A DNA stretch of 33,061 nucleotides from Streptomyces milbemycinicus (GCF_002154605.1 NZ_MUNE01000392.1:1-33061), one strand, 5' to 3'. Positions 1 to 7,696 are shown, counted from the stretch's first letter. Numbers and translations: made by a program. The notes: generated by a model not told the origin, from the sequence alone.

Positions 1-2124
1 GCGGGTGGTGTGGCCCAGCGGGTCGGTCTGGGCGATGACCTGGCAGGCGTCGTTGATGACATAGCGGCTGGTGTTGCCGTCGGGTGTGGTGACAGTGGTG
101 ACCCGGTGGCCGGTGGCGGGGTCGGCGTCGTGGTAGCCGATACGGACCGATATATGGCCCGCCTCGCCGCCTTCCGCGATACACCGGTCGCGGTTGTCGT
201 AGACGTAGTCGTAGCGACGGTCGTTGGTGTCCGTCCAGGAGATGACCCGGCGCTCGTCGTCGTACGCGAACCGCAGCGGCAGACCGGAGGAGTTGATGAC
301 CTCGGTCAGATTGCCGTCGGTGTAGCCGTAGCGGACGATCTCCAGGTCCGAGCCGTCGGACGCGGCATCCGCCAGGTGGAGGGCGGTGACACGGCCACCG
401 GCGGCGGTCAGCTTCAGGTGATGGCCGGCGCTGTGGCGGATATCTGTGGGCGCCCCCTCACCGTCGTAGTCGAAGGTGATGAAGTGGCCGCTTCCGTCCA
501 TGACCTGCGCCAGCCGCGCTACCCCGTCGCCCCCGCCCTCCGGGCCGGTGAAGTGGCAGACGCGGCCAGTGGGGGAGTCGGTGAGGGTGTAATCGCCGTG
601 CGCATCCCGCTCCAGCGGCCACCGCGGACCCGCCGCGGGAAGGGTGGGCAGGCTGGGAGCCGGGTGCGGGTAGGACAACAGCAGCCCGTCCTCGCTGACG
701 AACACCACGCCCTCGGCGTCGATCTCCAGCCGCTGGTCGGCCGTGCTCGACCACGAGGGACCGAACCAGCCCCCGGCCGCGTAGCCGGACTCCACCCGGC
801 GGCGGAAGATCAGCGGCAGCTCGCCGGGCAGGGCGATATCCGTCTGGGGCAGGAACATCTTCCCGGTCGCCAGGTCCACCGGGTCCGTGCCATTGCACGT
901 CTTCCCGGCGTCCTTGCGCGCGAACGGATGCGACCCCTCCTTGCGCAACGCCGCACGCGCCGCGTCCTCCCCACCACGGGCGTACCGGGCCGCGGTCATG
1001 CCCTCCCGGGCTGCGCCCATACCCGCCCGCGCCACGCCAAGCCCCTTGGTCCCGACCAGCTCGGGCACCAGACGGCCCAGCCCCTCCGACGGGTCCTTGG
1101 CGAAGGCGTCGAGCATGTTCTTGCCCGCCCCCACCGGGTCATTGGCCATCGTCACCAGCCCGGCCGCCGTGCTGTTCAGGTTCGTCACGTACTCGGCGGG
1201 GTGGGTGATGTTGTACGGGTCCAGCGGATTGAGCCCACGGGCGAAATTGACCAGTCCCGCCGTCCCCTTCACCACACCCCCGGCGAAGTGGTCCAGATCC
1301 AGTGCCATGCCCTGCAGGCCACTTGCCGCCTGCTCCGCATACGACGGCTTGGGCGGAGCGGCATCCCGCGCCTGCGCCACCGCCTTGACCGCCGTCTCCT
1401 CCGCGATGTTGCGCTGCCGCCGCGCCTCGTCCAGCTTCTCCTGCGCCGCCTTCGCCTTGGCGGGCCCAGGGTCGGCGAAATCCCCTGGCTTCTTCGGCTT
1501 GGCCCCCGGGTCCTTCCCGTCCTTCACAGCGGCTTTGTATGTGTCCACGGCCGCGTTGTACGTTTCGACCTTCCCGCTGTAGGCCGACCGCGCCTCCTCG
1601 GATGCCTTCTTGGCGGCCTTGTACGCGTCAATGGCCTCCTGTGCCTGGCCCTGCGCCCACTCCACGGTGCCTGCGAAGCCTTCCAGCGCCACCGCGGCCT
1701 TCTCGCAGGCGTCGGCGGCCTTGAACCATTTCTTCGGTTCGATGGACACCTTGTCCCGGAAGGCGTCCGCGCTCTTGCCCTTCAGGTGGGAGGCGTCCAG
1801 CCCCTTGAGGCCGTTGCCCACCTGGTCGAATGCCTTCTGGAAGTCCCGCAGATGCGTGGCCGTGGACCGGAGTTTGCCGGCGCTGCCGAAGATCAGCTTC
1901 TTCGGGTCCTCGGTCTCGTCCAGCTGCATCTCGGCGACATCGGCGCCCAGAGCGTTCGCCGCCGAACGGGACTTGTCACGGACCCAGTCCGCCCCGCCCT
2001 CCCAGCCGACCTTGTCCAAACCCTCCGCGGACTTGTTCCCCAGCCACTCCACGCCGTCGCCGACGGCCTCAGTGCCCGACTCGACCGCGTCGTCCAACCA
2101 GTCGGGGGTCAGATCCCACCCCAT
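1..2124 (-). CDS. RHS/YD-repeat polymorphic toxin, N-terminal part (cut by window edge)
   Basis: At least 708 residues are visible and the C-terminal toxin region lies beyond position 1. The ATG at 2122-2124 is preceded by a GGGAGA-type ribosome binding site. Residues about 60-145 form a helical WXG100/LXG-like segment, followed by a charged coiled-coil-like stretch (about 165-245) rich in Ala, Lys and Glu. From about residue 408 there is a DUF6531-type RHS opening: a DPVDLATGKM motif, then FRRRVESGY and GPSWSS. After about residue 580 there are YD-repeat segments such as YDYVYDNRDRC. In this family the N-terminal segment routes the protein through a type VII-like system, the RHS part forms a cocoon, and a variable C-terminal toxin is released. 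The identity of the toxin and of any immunity gene cannot be seen here. The RHS assignment is secure; secretion by type VII is inferred from the N-terminus. Confidence 0.88.
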   Translation of the reverse strand, partial: MGWDLTPDWLDDAVESGTEAVGDGVEWLGNKSAEGLDKVGWEGGADWVRDKSRSAANALGADVAEMQLDETEDPKKLIFGSAGKLRSTATHLRDFQKAFDQVGNGLKGLDASHLKGKSADAFRDKVSIEPKKWFKAADACEKAAVALEGFAGTVEWAQGQAQEAIDAYKAAKKASEEARSAYSGKVETYNAAVDTYKAAVKDGKDPGAKPKKPGDFADPGPAKAKAAQEKLDEARRQRNIAEETAVKAVAQARDAAPPKPSYAEQAASGLQGMALDLDHFAGGVVKGTAGLVNFARGLNPLDPYNITHPAEYVTNLNSTAAGLVTMANDPVGAGKNMLDAFAKDPSEGLGRLVPELVGTKGLGVARAGMGAAREGMTAARYARGGEDAARAALRKEGSHPFARKDAGKTCNGTDPVDLATGKMFLPQTDIALPGELPLIFRRRVESGYAAGGWFGPSWSSTADQRLEIDAEGVVFVSEDGLLLSYPHPAPSLPTLPAAGPRWPLERDAHGDYTLTDSPTGRVCHFTGPEGGGDGVARLAQVMDGSGHFITFDYDGEGAPTDIRHSAGHHLKLTAAGGRVTALHLADAASDGSDLEIVRYGYTDGNLTEVINSSGLPLRFAYDDERRVISWTDTNDRRYDYVYDNRDRCIAEGGEAGHISVRIGYHDADPATGHRVTTVTTPDGNTSRYVINDACQVIAQTDPLGHTTR

Positions 2125-2187
2125 CAGCCCTTGTCTCCCTGCCCCGGGGCGTGACCTGCCCAGTCTTGCGTTTTGCGACCAATATGC

Positions 2188-2215
2188 ACCGTACAACAGG
2201 GTGCCCTGCCGCTAA
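2188..2215 (-). promoter_or_regulatory. candidate promoter for the RHS gene
   Basis: Reading the minus strand, TTAGCG (2210-2215) and TACGGT (2188-2193) are separated by 16 nt and lie about 65 nt upstream of the RHS start codon. The -10 fits TANNNT; the -35 is weak. It is the only promoter-like pair I see in the 149-bp gap 2125-2273. Confidence 0.3.
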
Positions 2216-2273
2216 CGACGTGGAATGGGCTGGTACGGTTCCCGCGATCACGCCCCGATCACAAGCCGGGCCC

Positions 2274-3824
2274 TCAGCTGCCGGCCGGTGCTGTCCGCTC
2301 GGCCCGGATGTCGTGGCCGTCGGCGGTCAGACAGCGGCCGGTGGACAGGTCGTAACGCCAGCCGTGCAGGGTGCAGGTGAGCTCGTCGCCTTCGATCTGT
2401 CCGAACCGGCCGAGGTCGGCGCGCAGATGCGGGCAGCGCCGCTGGACGCGCCAGTCGCCCAGCTCGACGTGTTGGCCGTCGTCGTGCCCGGAGTCGTAGT
2501 AGTTCTCCACGTACTCAATGCGCTCGCTGGACAGACACTTGAAGAACACGTACAGGAATTCGTTGTACGGCCCGATCCGGCTGGCCCTGAAGCGCAGGGA
2601 CAGCAGCAGACTGTTTGACCAGTCGACCTCGCGCCGGGCGATGTTAGTGGCCACCAGGTCGCCCGTGGTGGACAGCGTGTAGCGGCAGCGCTCACCGTCC
2701 CAGCGGCGGACCTGGCGGGCCGGGAAGTCGATCACGATCGGGGTGTCGTCCACATCCAGCCGGACCGGGCCGCCGACCCCGTCGCAGATCCGGTCAGCGC
2801 GCGCCAACAGCGGTTCCCACCACTGCTTGAGCTCGGCCAGCAGACGTTCGGGCGGCAGTACCGGGGCTCGCGAGGCGCGCTCGGCGGCGAGCGCGGGCTG
2901 CTGTCTGCGGGCGAAGTCACGCAGGTAGGCGTCCTTTTGCTCGAAGATGTGGTCGATCTCTTTGGCGGTGTAGCGGTGGGTGAGCTTGCACGCGGTGTGC
3001 AGCGGTTCGGCGACGGTGCCCGGCAGCAGCAGGTGTGCCGAGGTGTCCGGCCGCGCCTCGGCGAGCTCCGCAAGGAACTCCCGCTGGTCGACGAAGATGC
3101 TCTCCCCGTCACGGCCGGTGCCGTTGAACTGGAACAGGTCCTCGTCCAGGAAGCAGGGCGGGCCGGCGTTGGGGAACACATGCTTGGCCTCGACGGCGTC
3201 GATATAGCGCAGGGCCCGCTCGGACTGCCCCTCGCGCTTACGGGCGGCGAACTCCCGCTTCGCGGTGTCCGGCAGTTGATAGACCATCGGCCACCAAATC
3301 GCCCCGGAGAACTGCAGGAAGTGCGCGTCGACCTCGCCGAACGCCCGGATCGAGGGGATGTCCAGCGGGTGTGCGTCGTTCTGGTTGAGCAGCACCGTCT
3401 CCCCGTCGTCCAGCGACAGCGCGGAGTCGCCGATGGGGCCGTCGCCGGGGCCGGTCAGGGCGGTGATCATGATGCGCAGGCCATCGCGCTCGACCGGGAC
3501 ACCGCTTTCGGTGCGCAGGAATTCGCTGAATCCGAGCGCACGCAGCTCGAACTCCAACTCGTCGGTGGCGAAGGCGGGGAGCAACACGGTGAGGTCCTTG
3601 CGCACATTGCGGCGCAGGTTCTCCGCGTCGAAGTGGTCGCGGTGCAGATGCGATACGTACAGGTAGTCCGCGGCCCGCCCGTAGTGGTCCCAGTCCAGGT
3701 CGGTGTTGTCGGGGAACGGGAACCACGAGCCGAAGAAGGCCGGGTTGACCCAGGGGTCGCAGAGCACCGTTCCGGCGGCGGTTTCGATGAACAGTCCAGC
3801 ATGCCCAAGTCCGGTTACACGCAT
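2274..3824 (-). CDS. metallo-beta-lactamase-fold protein with C-terminal Rieske [2Fe-2S] domain
   Basis: 516 residues. The ATG at 3824 is chosen because GAGGTG sits 7 nt upstream; a start at 3866 is also open but has no such site. Residues about 1-250 form an MBL fold with the metal-binding HLHRDH motif (H59, H61, D63, H64). Near the C-terminus a Rieske motif is intact: C464-x-H466 and C484-x2-H487, followed by GW. Family knowledge: this combination recalls the CMP-N-acetylneuraminate hydroxylase/UlaG-like group, in which the Rieske cluster feeds electrons to a metal site. In the animal hydroxylase the Rieske part is N-terminal, so the order here is reversed. The substrate is unknown. The gene stands alone, divergent from the two-component operon at 4203. 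It is probably cytoplasmic, with no signal peptide or membrane segment. Confidence 0.85.
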   Translation of the reverse strand: MRVTGLGHAGLFIETAAGTVLCDPWVNPAFFGSWFPFPDNTDLDWDHYGRAADYLYVSHLHRDHFDAENLRRNVRKDLTVLLPAFATDELEFELRALGFSEFLRTESGVPVERDGLRIMITALTGPGDGPIGDSALSLDDGETVLLNQNDAHPLDIPSIRAFGEVDAHFLQFSGAIWWPMVYQLPDTAKREFAARKREGQSERALRYIDAVEAKHVFPNAGPPCFLDEDLFQFNGTGRDGESIFVDQREFLAELAEARPDTSAHLLLPGTVAEPLHTACKLTHRYTAKEIDHIFEQKDAYLRDFARRQQPALAAERASRAPVLPPERLLAELKQWWEPLLARADRICDGVGGPVRLDVDDTPIVIDFPARQVRRWDGERCRYTLSTTGDLVATNIARREVDWSNSLLLSLRFRASRIGPYNEFLYVFFKCLSSERIEYVENYYDSGHDDGQHVELGDWRVQRRCPHLRADLGRFGQIEGDELTCTLHGWRYDLSTGRCLTADGHDIRAERTAPAGS

Positions 3825-3937
3825 AGCGCAGCACCTCAGCCCGGCTCCGTAGGTCACCCGCCCCAACCGTCACGGAAGGGGCCGGTACATCACGTTTTTC
3901 ACTGTGTGGGGATTTCGGGGCGTGTGCACCCGCAGCG

Positions 3938-3965
3938 CGCGTGTCCCAGGACGCCGGGACACGCG
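3938..3965. repeat. 10-bp perfect inverted repeat, possible operator
   Basis: CGCGTGTCCC at 3938-3947 and GGGACACGCG at 3956-3965 are perfect reverse complements separated by 8 nt. Both flanking genes point away, so no terminator is needed here. A regulator site for the MBL-Rieske gene, or for both genes, is the better reading. The regulator is unknown. Confidence 0.5.
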
Positions 3966-4124
3966 GATGGCCAGGCCAGGGGCGGTGGCCCGGATTTGGT
4001 TTCCCCTGGTCGAGCGTCGCCCGGTTGCCGTAGCCCGGCGTGTCGCGCGGCGTCGATCGGTGGCCGGCTGATCGGTGGCCGGACCTCCGGGCCCGGTGTC
4101 CCCGGCCGTCGCGCACCCACGCCA

Positions 4125-4144
4125 CGTACTCCACCGGGAGTACG
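4125..4144. promoter_or_regulatory. palindromic operator-like site upstream of the two-component operon
   Basis: CGTACTCCACCGGGAGTACG has two perfect 8-bp arms around a 4-nt gap. It lies about 60 bp upstream of the proposed -10 and start of the histidine kinase gene, a usual place for an activating NarL-family response regulator dimer. Autoregulation by the linked regulator (5516-6190) is inferred. Confidence 0.5.
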
Positions 4145-4189
4145 CCCGGCCACCGCCCCGGGGCGACGCCGTCGCGGCCCTGGCCGGTC

Positions 4190-4195
4190 TAGCGT
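4190..4195 (+). promoter_or_regulatory. -10 box implying a leaderless histidine kinase transcript
   Basis: TAGCGT matches TANNNT and ends 7 nt before the ATG at 4203. No Shine-Dalgarno sequence precedes this ATG, so the transcript probably starts at or next to the start codon. No convincing -35 is seen, which fits an activator-dependent promoter using the palindrome upstream. Confidence 0.4.
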
Positions 4196-4202
4196 TGCGG
4201 GT

Positions 4203-5519
4203 ATGCGTGAATTCTCCCGGGGATGGCACCCCAGGTCCGGCCGGGCAGCCGCCCGGCCCTGGGGTCCTCCGTGGTGGGGCGCGGGCCCCACCGCCAGTCT
4301 GCCGTGGCGCTCGTCGCTGGTCGTCGCGTTCCTCCAGCTGGTCGGAACGCAGTTTGCCGCGGAGAACCAGCCCGAGCGGGCCGACCTCGGCCTCGTCGGC
4401 CGGGCGCTGCTGGTGGCCGGGCCCGCGCTGCTTTTGATGCGCCACCGACACCCCCGGCTCGCCGTCCTCGGCACCTCGGCCGTCACCGTGCTCTACCTCG
4501 GCGCCGGATACCCCTACGGCCCCGTCTTCCTCAGCGTCGTCGTCGCCTGCTTCGCCGCTGTCGCCGCCGGTCGGCGGGTGGCTGCCTGGAGCGCGCTCGG
4601 GGCGCTGTGGACCGCCCATCTGCTCATCTCGCACTGGCTCTATCGATGGCTGCCGCCCGAGGGCGACGGCCCCGCCGCCTGGGGGACGGAGGCGGTCGTC
4701 GCGGCCTGGGCGGTGGCGGTCGTCGCCGCCTCCGAACTCGTCCGCGTACGGCGGGAGCAGTGGGCCCGCGAGCGGGCCGAGCGGGAGGCGGCGGAGCGGA
4801 GACGGGCCGACGAGGAGCGGCTGCGCATCGCCCGCGAGCTGCACGACGTCCTCGCCCACAGCATCTCGGTCATCAACGTCCAGGCGGGCGTCGGCCTCGC
4901 CCTCCTCGACCAGGACCCCGAGCAGGCCCGCACCGCCCTGACCACCATCAAGGCGGCCAGCAAGGAGGCGCTGGGCGAGGTCCGCCAGGTCCTGGACACG
5001 CTCAGGGCGCCCGGGGCCGCGCCCCGCTCGCCCGCCCCCGGTCTGGACCGGCTGGACGAGCTGACCGAACAGGCTCGTGGTATGGGCCTCGCGGTGAGCG
5101 TCGAGGCGGACGGAGTACGGACCGCTCTGCCGCCCGGCACCGACCTCGCCGCCTTCCGTATCGTCCAGGAGGCCCTGACCAACATCGTCCGCCACTCCGG
5201 CTCCCGCACCGCCCGGGTTCTGCTGCGCTACGCCCCGGCCGAGCTGGAGCTGCGGATCGACGACGACGGTCCGGCGACCGCCGTCGGCCCGACGAGTGGC
5301 GTCGGCGGCGGTGGCAACGGCCTGGTCGGCATGCGTGAGCGGGCCGCCGCGCTCGGCGGCACGGTGGTGGCCGGGCCGCGCCCGGACGGCGGCTTCCGGG
5401 TCCGGGCCCGCCTTCCGCTCACCGCCGCTACGGTGTCCCCGACACCGCGGCACGAGACGCCGTCGGGAAAACCGTCGGAGAAGCCGTCGGGCGGAGCGAC
5501 CACCATGGAGGCCCCTTGA
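4203..5519 (+). CDS. NarL-family sensor histidine kinase
   Basis: 438 residues. The N-terminal half has four to five hydrophobic membrane segments (about residues 35-180), then a charged coiled-coil linker rich in Arg and Glu. The HisKA_3 dimerisation box follows, with RIARELHDVLAH and phospho-acceptor H214. The HATPase part has the N-box EALTNIVRHS and a Gly-rich G-box GVGGGGNGLVGMRERA. This is the usual layout of streptomycete membrane kinases with little or no extracellular sensor. The ATG at 4203 is chosen because the membrane region begins soon after it and a -10 lies 7 nt upstream; the frame stays open much further upstream but only as a shadow of the MBL gene. The stop overlaps the start of the response regulator gene, so the two are translationally coupled. 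The signal is unknown. Confidence 0.93.
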   Translation: MREFSRGWHPRSGRAAARPWGPPWWGAGPTASLPWRSSLVVAFLQLVGTQFAAENQPERADLGLVGRALLVAGPALLLMRHRHPRLAVLGTSAVTVLYLGAGYPYGPVFLSVVVACFAAVAAGRRVAAWSALGALWTAHLLISHWLYRWLPPEGDGPAAWGTEAVVAAWAVAVVAASELVRVRREQWARERAEREAAERRRADEERLRIARELHDVLAHSISVINVQAGVGLALLDQDPEQARTALTTIKAASKEALGEVRQVLDTLRAPGAAPRSPAPGLDRLDELTEQARGMGLAVSVEADGVRTALPPGTDLAAFRIVQEALTNIVRHSGSRTARVLLRYAPAELELRIDDDGPATAVGPTSGVGGGGNGLVGMRERAAALGGTVVAGPRPDGGFRVRARLPLTAATVSPTPRHETPSGKPSEKPSGGATTMEAP

Positions 5520-6190
5520 GCTCCCTGATCCGTGTAGTGCTCGCCGACGACCAGGTGCTGGTCCGCGCCGGGTTCCGCGCCCTGCTGGACGCCCAGCCCG
5601 ACATCGAGGTGGTCGGCGAGGCCGCCGACGGCGAGCGGGCGGTGGCGCAGGTCTGTGAGGTGCGCCCGGACGTGGTCCTGATGGACATCCGCATGCCGCA
5701 GCTCGACGGCCTCGCCGCCACCCGCCGGATCACCGAGGACCCCGCGCTCGCCGAGGTGAAGGTGGTCATGCTGACCACCTTCGAGCTCGACGAGTACGTC
5801 TTCGAGGCGATCCGCTCGGGCGCCTCCGGCTTTCTGGTCAAGGACACCGAGCCCGAGGAGCTGCTGCGCGCCGTACGGGCGGTCGTCGCGGGCGACGCGC
5901 TGCTCTCGCCCGGCGTCACGCGCCGGCTCATCGCCGAGTTCGCCGCCCGGTCGAAGGAGCCGGCGCCCGCCGCCGTGCTCGCGGAGCTGACCGAGCGCGA
6001 GCGGGAGGTGATGGCGCTGGTGGGCATCGGGCTGTCGAACGAGGAGATCGCCCGGCGGCTGGTTGTCAGCCCGCTCACGGCCAAGACCCATGTCAGCCGC
6101 ACGATGATCAAGCTGGGCGCACGCGACCGCGCCCAACTCGTCGTCCTCGCCTACGAGTCGGGCCTGGTACGCCCGGGCTGGCTCGGCTGA
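5516..6190 (+). CDS. NarL/LuxR-family response regulator
   Basis: 224 residues, partner of the kinase at 4203. The TTG start at 5516 overlaps the kinase stop in TTGA, with GGAGG 4 nt upstream; no better in-frame start precedes the conserved receiver start. The receiver domain (residues about 5-120) has D11/D12, the phosphorylated D57 in LMDIRMP, and K at the end of SGFLVKD. The C-terminal LuxR-type helix-turn-helix (about 155-215) has LTEREREVMALV and SNEEIARRL. It probably binds DNA as a dimer when phosphorylated and may act on the palindrome at 4125-4144. Other targets cannot be read from this window. Confidence 0.94.
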   Translation: MSSLIRVVLADDQVLVRAGFRALLDAQPDIEVVGEAADGERAVAQVCEVRPDVVLMDIRMPQLDGLAATRRITEDPALAEVKVVMLTTFELDEYVFEAIRSGASGFLVKDTEPEELLRAVRAVVAGDALLSPGVTRRLIAEFAARSKEPAPAAVLAELTEREREVMALVGIGLSNEEIARRLVVSPLTAKTHVSRTMIKLGARDRAQLVVLAYESGLVRPGWLG

Positions 6191-6210
6191 TTGATTTCCG
6201 GCTCGGTTTT

Positions 6211-6263
6211 CCCCCAGCTACGGCTGGCGGGGGCACCTCCCAGCGGTGGCTGGGGGCGCCCCC
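6211..6263. repeat. dispersed GC-rich palindromic repeat, probable terminator
   Basis: CCCCCAGC (6211-6218) can pair with the nearby GCTGG/GGGGG run or with GCTGGGGG (6249-6256), and GGGGGCGCCCCC (6252-6263) is itself palindromic. The core GGGGGCACCTCCC, then a GTGGC/GGGGG tail, recurs in similar form at 14149-14176. It lies 20 nt after the response regulator stop and before the convergent DUF2797 gene, so it fits a bidirectional terminator. Repeats of this look are widespread between Streptomyces genes. Confidence 0.6.
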
Positions 6264-6293
6264 GGGCCACCGGGCCCGCCCCACGCCGCCTGG

Positions 6294-7181
6294 TCAGAAC
6301 AGCCCCTCCGGCTTCGCCGCCTCCCGCACCGGCGCGGCCACCTCCGCCGTGGTGGCGGCGTCCGCGGGGGCCGCGGCCAGCGGCCAGCCCGCCAGCTGCC
6401 GGGTGTCGAGCAGCAGGGCGCGGTCCGCCGAGTCGGTCAGGTGGACATCCGGCCCGGCCACGGCCTCCACCTGGCCCGCCACCGTACGGCCGGGGGCGAG
6501 CCGGATGACGCCGTGCACCGGCCGCACGCGGTCCAGGTGGAAGACGGCGTCATGGTGGACGGGCGCACACGGACAGAGGGCGAGGGATTCCGGGAGCCCG
6601 CCCAGGGCGCACGCCCGCGCGTGCAGCGCGGCGAGCGCTGCCGCGCGCTCCCGCTGGGGCGGCGGGGCCTCGCGGGCGGCGCGCTTGGCGGCGTACGGGA
6701 AGCGGTCCGGCACCCCGAGCGCGGCGCCCAGCACGGCCTCCGCCCGGCGGGCGGCCATCAGCGGGCCGCGTCCGAGCAAGGTGTAGGAGAGGGCGGCCTG
6801 TTCGAGCAGCCGGGCTCCCTCGCGTTCGGTAGCGGTGATCCCGACCTTGATCAGATCTGGCCCGAACCAGGCGAGATAGACGTCGTACGGGCGCGGGTCG
6901 TCGGTGCGGGTGTCGGCGGCCACCGAGTACGAGCGGTCCAGCCGGGCGCACTCCGGGCACTGGGCGGAGACGGCGGACGCGGACACCTCGGCGCCCGCCG
7001 GGCACGGCGTGTGCCGGGCGCCCCTGCGCACGCCGACGCACCAGCGGCCCGGCCCGGTGGTGAAGCCCAGCGGGCGGCCGGGCGACAGGGGGGAGGTGCG
7101 GTCGCCGTGGGCGGGGTGGTGCCAGGCCAGCGCGGGGCCCGACCGCCCCCAGCGCAGCCCCGCGCACCGCCAATGCGTCAT
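6294..7181 (-). CDS. DUF2797 family protein
   Basis: 295 residues. The ATG at 7181 has GAGGT 6 nt upstream. The central part carries YDVYLAWFGPDLIKVGIT, which resembles the opening strands of GIY-YIG-type folds and is typical of DUF2797. A Cys-rich motif CPECARLD with an upstream Cys suggests zinc binding. A second Cys/His cluster, CPCAPVHH, lies in the C-terminal half. No signal peptide or membrane segments. The biochemical role is not known; nucleic-acid binding is a guess from the fold. It follows the small membrane protein gene by 45 bp on the same strand, and the spacer is made of three tandem 15-bp units, each with an AAGAGG core. Confidence 0.8.
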   Translation of the reverse strand: MTHWRCAGLRWGRSGPALAWHHPAHGDRTSPLSPGRPLGFTTGPGRWCVGVRRGARHTPCPAGAEVSASAVSAQCPECARLDRSYSVAADTRTDDPRPYDVYLAWFGPDLIKVGITATEREGARLLEQAALSYTLLGRGPLMAARRAEAVLGAALGVPDRFPYAAKRAAREAPPPQRERAAALAALHARACALGGLPESLALCPCAPVHHDAVFHLDRVRPVHGVIRLAPGRTVAGQVEAVAGPDVHLTDSADRALLLDTRQLAGWPLAAAPADAATTAEVAAPVREAAKPEGLF

Positions 7182-7184
7182 ACC

Positions 7185-7229
7185 AGGACCTCTTGCCTCA
7201 GGACCTCTTGCCTACGGGCCTCTTGTCTA
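7185..7229 (-). repeat. three tandem 15-bp units, each carrying a ribosome-binding-site-like core
   Basis: Plus-strand units are AGGACCTCTTGCCTC (7185-7199), AGGACCTCTTGCCTA (7200-7214) and CGGGCCTCTTGTCTA (7215-7229). On the coding strand each reads as an AAGAGG core. The array starts at the stop codon of the small membrane protein (7227-7229) and ends 3 nt before the DUF2797 start. The second unit recreates an in-frame TAG (7212-7214). Confidence 0.8.
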
Positions 7230-7496
7230 CCGGGGGAGAACGTCAGCGGTGCCGCTTGTGCGGCAGCCACCACAGGACCTGGAGGACCGGGCGGCGAACC
7301 CGACCGTGGCCGTGATGGCGGCGCCCTTCAGCCAGGTCTTCTCCGCCGCTCGGCCCAAGTCGCCGAAGAGGGCCGGGCTCGCGCAGACAAAGAACAGCAG
7401 GGCCGCCAGCAGGGCGCCGGTGACGACCGCGAACATGATCTCCACGGTGACGGCGTCACGGTCGGCCTGGGTGCGCGGACCGCTCATGGCGTTCAT
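7227..7496 (-). CDS. small membrane protein
   Basis: About 89 residues from the ATG at 7496, which has GAAGGG 9 nt upstream. An ATG at 7505 is also possible: TAAGCT (7512-7517) lies 6 nt before it, as in leaderless genes. An ATG at 7487 is a third option. A charged N-terminus (PRTQADRDAV) is followed by one clear hydrophobic helix (IMFAVVTGALLAALLFFVCA) and a shorter second apolar segment; the tail has a CGGC motif. I do not recognise a family. It probably forms an operon with the DUF2797 gene, whose start is 45 bp downstream. Confidence 0.6.
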   Translation of the reverse strand: MNAMSGPRTQADRDAVTVEIMFAVVTGALLAALLFFVCASPALFGDLGRAAEKTWLKGAAITATVGFAARSSRSCGGCRTSGTADVLPR

Positions 7497-7580
7497 GCCT
7501 CTCATCCCTTCAGCTTAGGGTCTTGCCGATGGTCAAGACGTCTGCGGCGTACGTCCGGTGCCGGCGCGGCGAAGATACGG

Positions 7581-7640
7581 CGAACAACGGCGAACAACGG
7601 CGAACAACGGCGAACAACGGCGAACAACGGCGAAGAACGG
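7581..7640. repeat. 10-bp tandem repeat array (five perfect copies plus one variant)
   Basis: CGAACAACGG is repeated exactly at 7581-7630, followed by CGAAGAACGG (7631-7640). The preceding decamer GAAGATACGG looks like a decayed copy. The period equals about one DNA helical turn. It lies between the terminator of the mycothiol-dependent enzyme gene and the start region of the small membrane protein, both on the minus strand. It is A-rich compared with its surroundings. Confidence 0.9.
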
Positions 7641-7656
7641 CGGTGGGAGAGGAGAC

Positions 7657-7689
7657 GGGGCGTACACCGGAAAGCCCGGCGTACGCCCC
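7657..7689 (-). terminator. hairpin terminator of the gene ending at 7697
   Basis: GGGGCGTAC (7657-7665) pairs with GTACGCCCC (7681-7689), and the inner CCGG/CCGG adds to the stem across one mismatch, leaving a small loop. It begins 8 nt after the stop of the mycothiol-dependent enzyme gene. There is no U-tract, which is common for Streptomyces terminators. Confidence 0.7.
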
Positions 7690-7696
7690 GCCCGCC

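Larger units (their letters stand above)
3825..4202. other. divergent intergenic region with two inverted repeats and a direct repeat
   Basis: This 378-bp gap separates the divergent MBL-Rieske and histidine kinase genes. It holds a 10-bp inverted repeat (3938-3965), a tandem pair of GATCGGTGGCCGG (4055-4067 and 4070-4082, 15 bp apart), the palindrome at 4125-4144 and a probable -10 box at 4190. Open frames crossing it look like shadows of neighbouring genes and have no ribosome binding site. Confidence 0.6.

Noticed and set aside
2937..4202. Upstream extension of the histidine kinase frame
   Set aside because: The frame stays open but is antisense to the MBL-Rieske gene and has no ribosome binding site. 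A -10 box and the membrane segments point to the ATG at 4203.
7581..7640. Could the 10-bp array be a CRISPR?
   Set aside because: Units are directly adjacent with no spacers and far too short.
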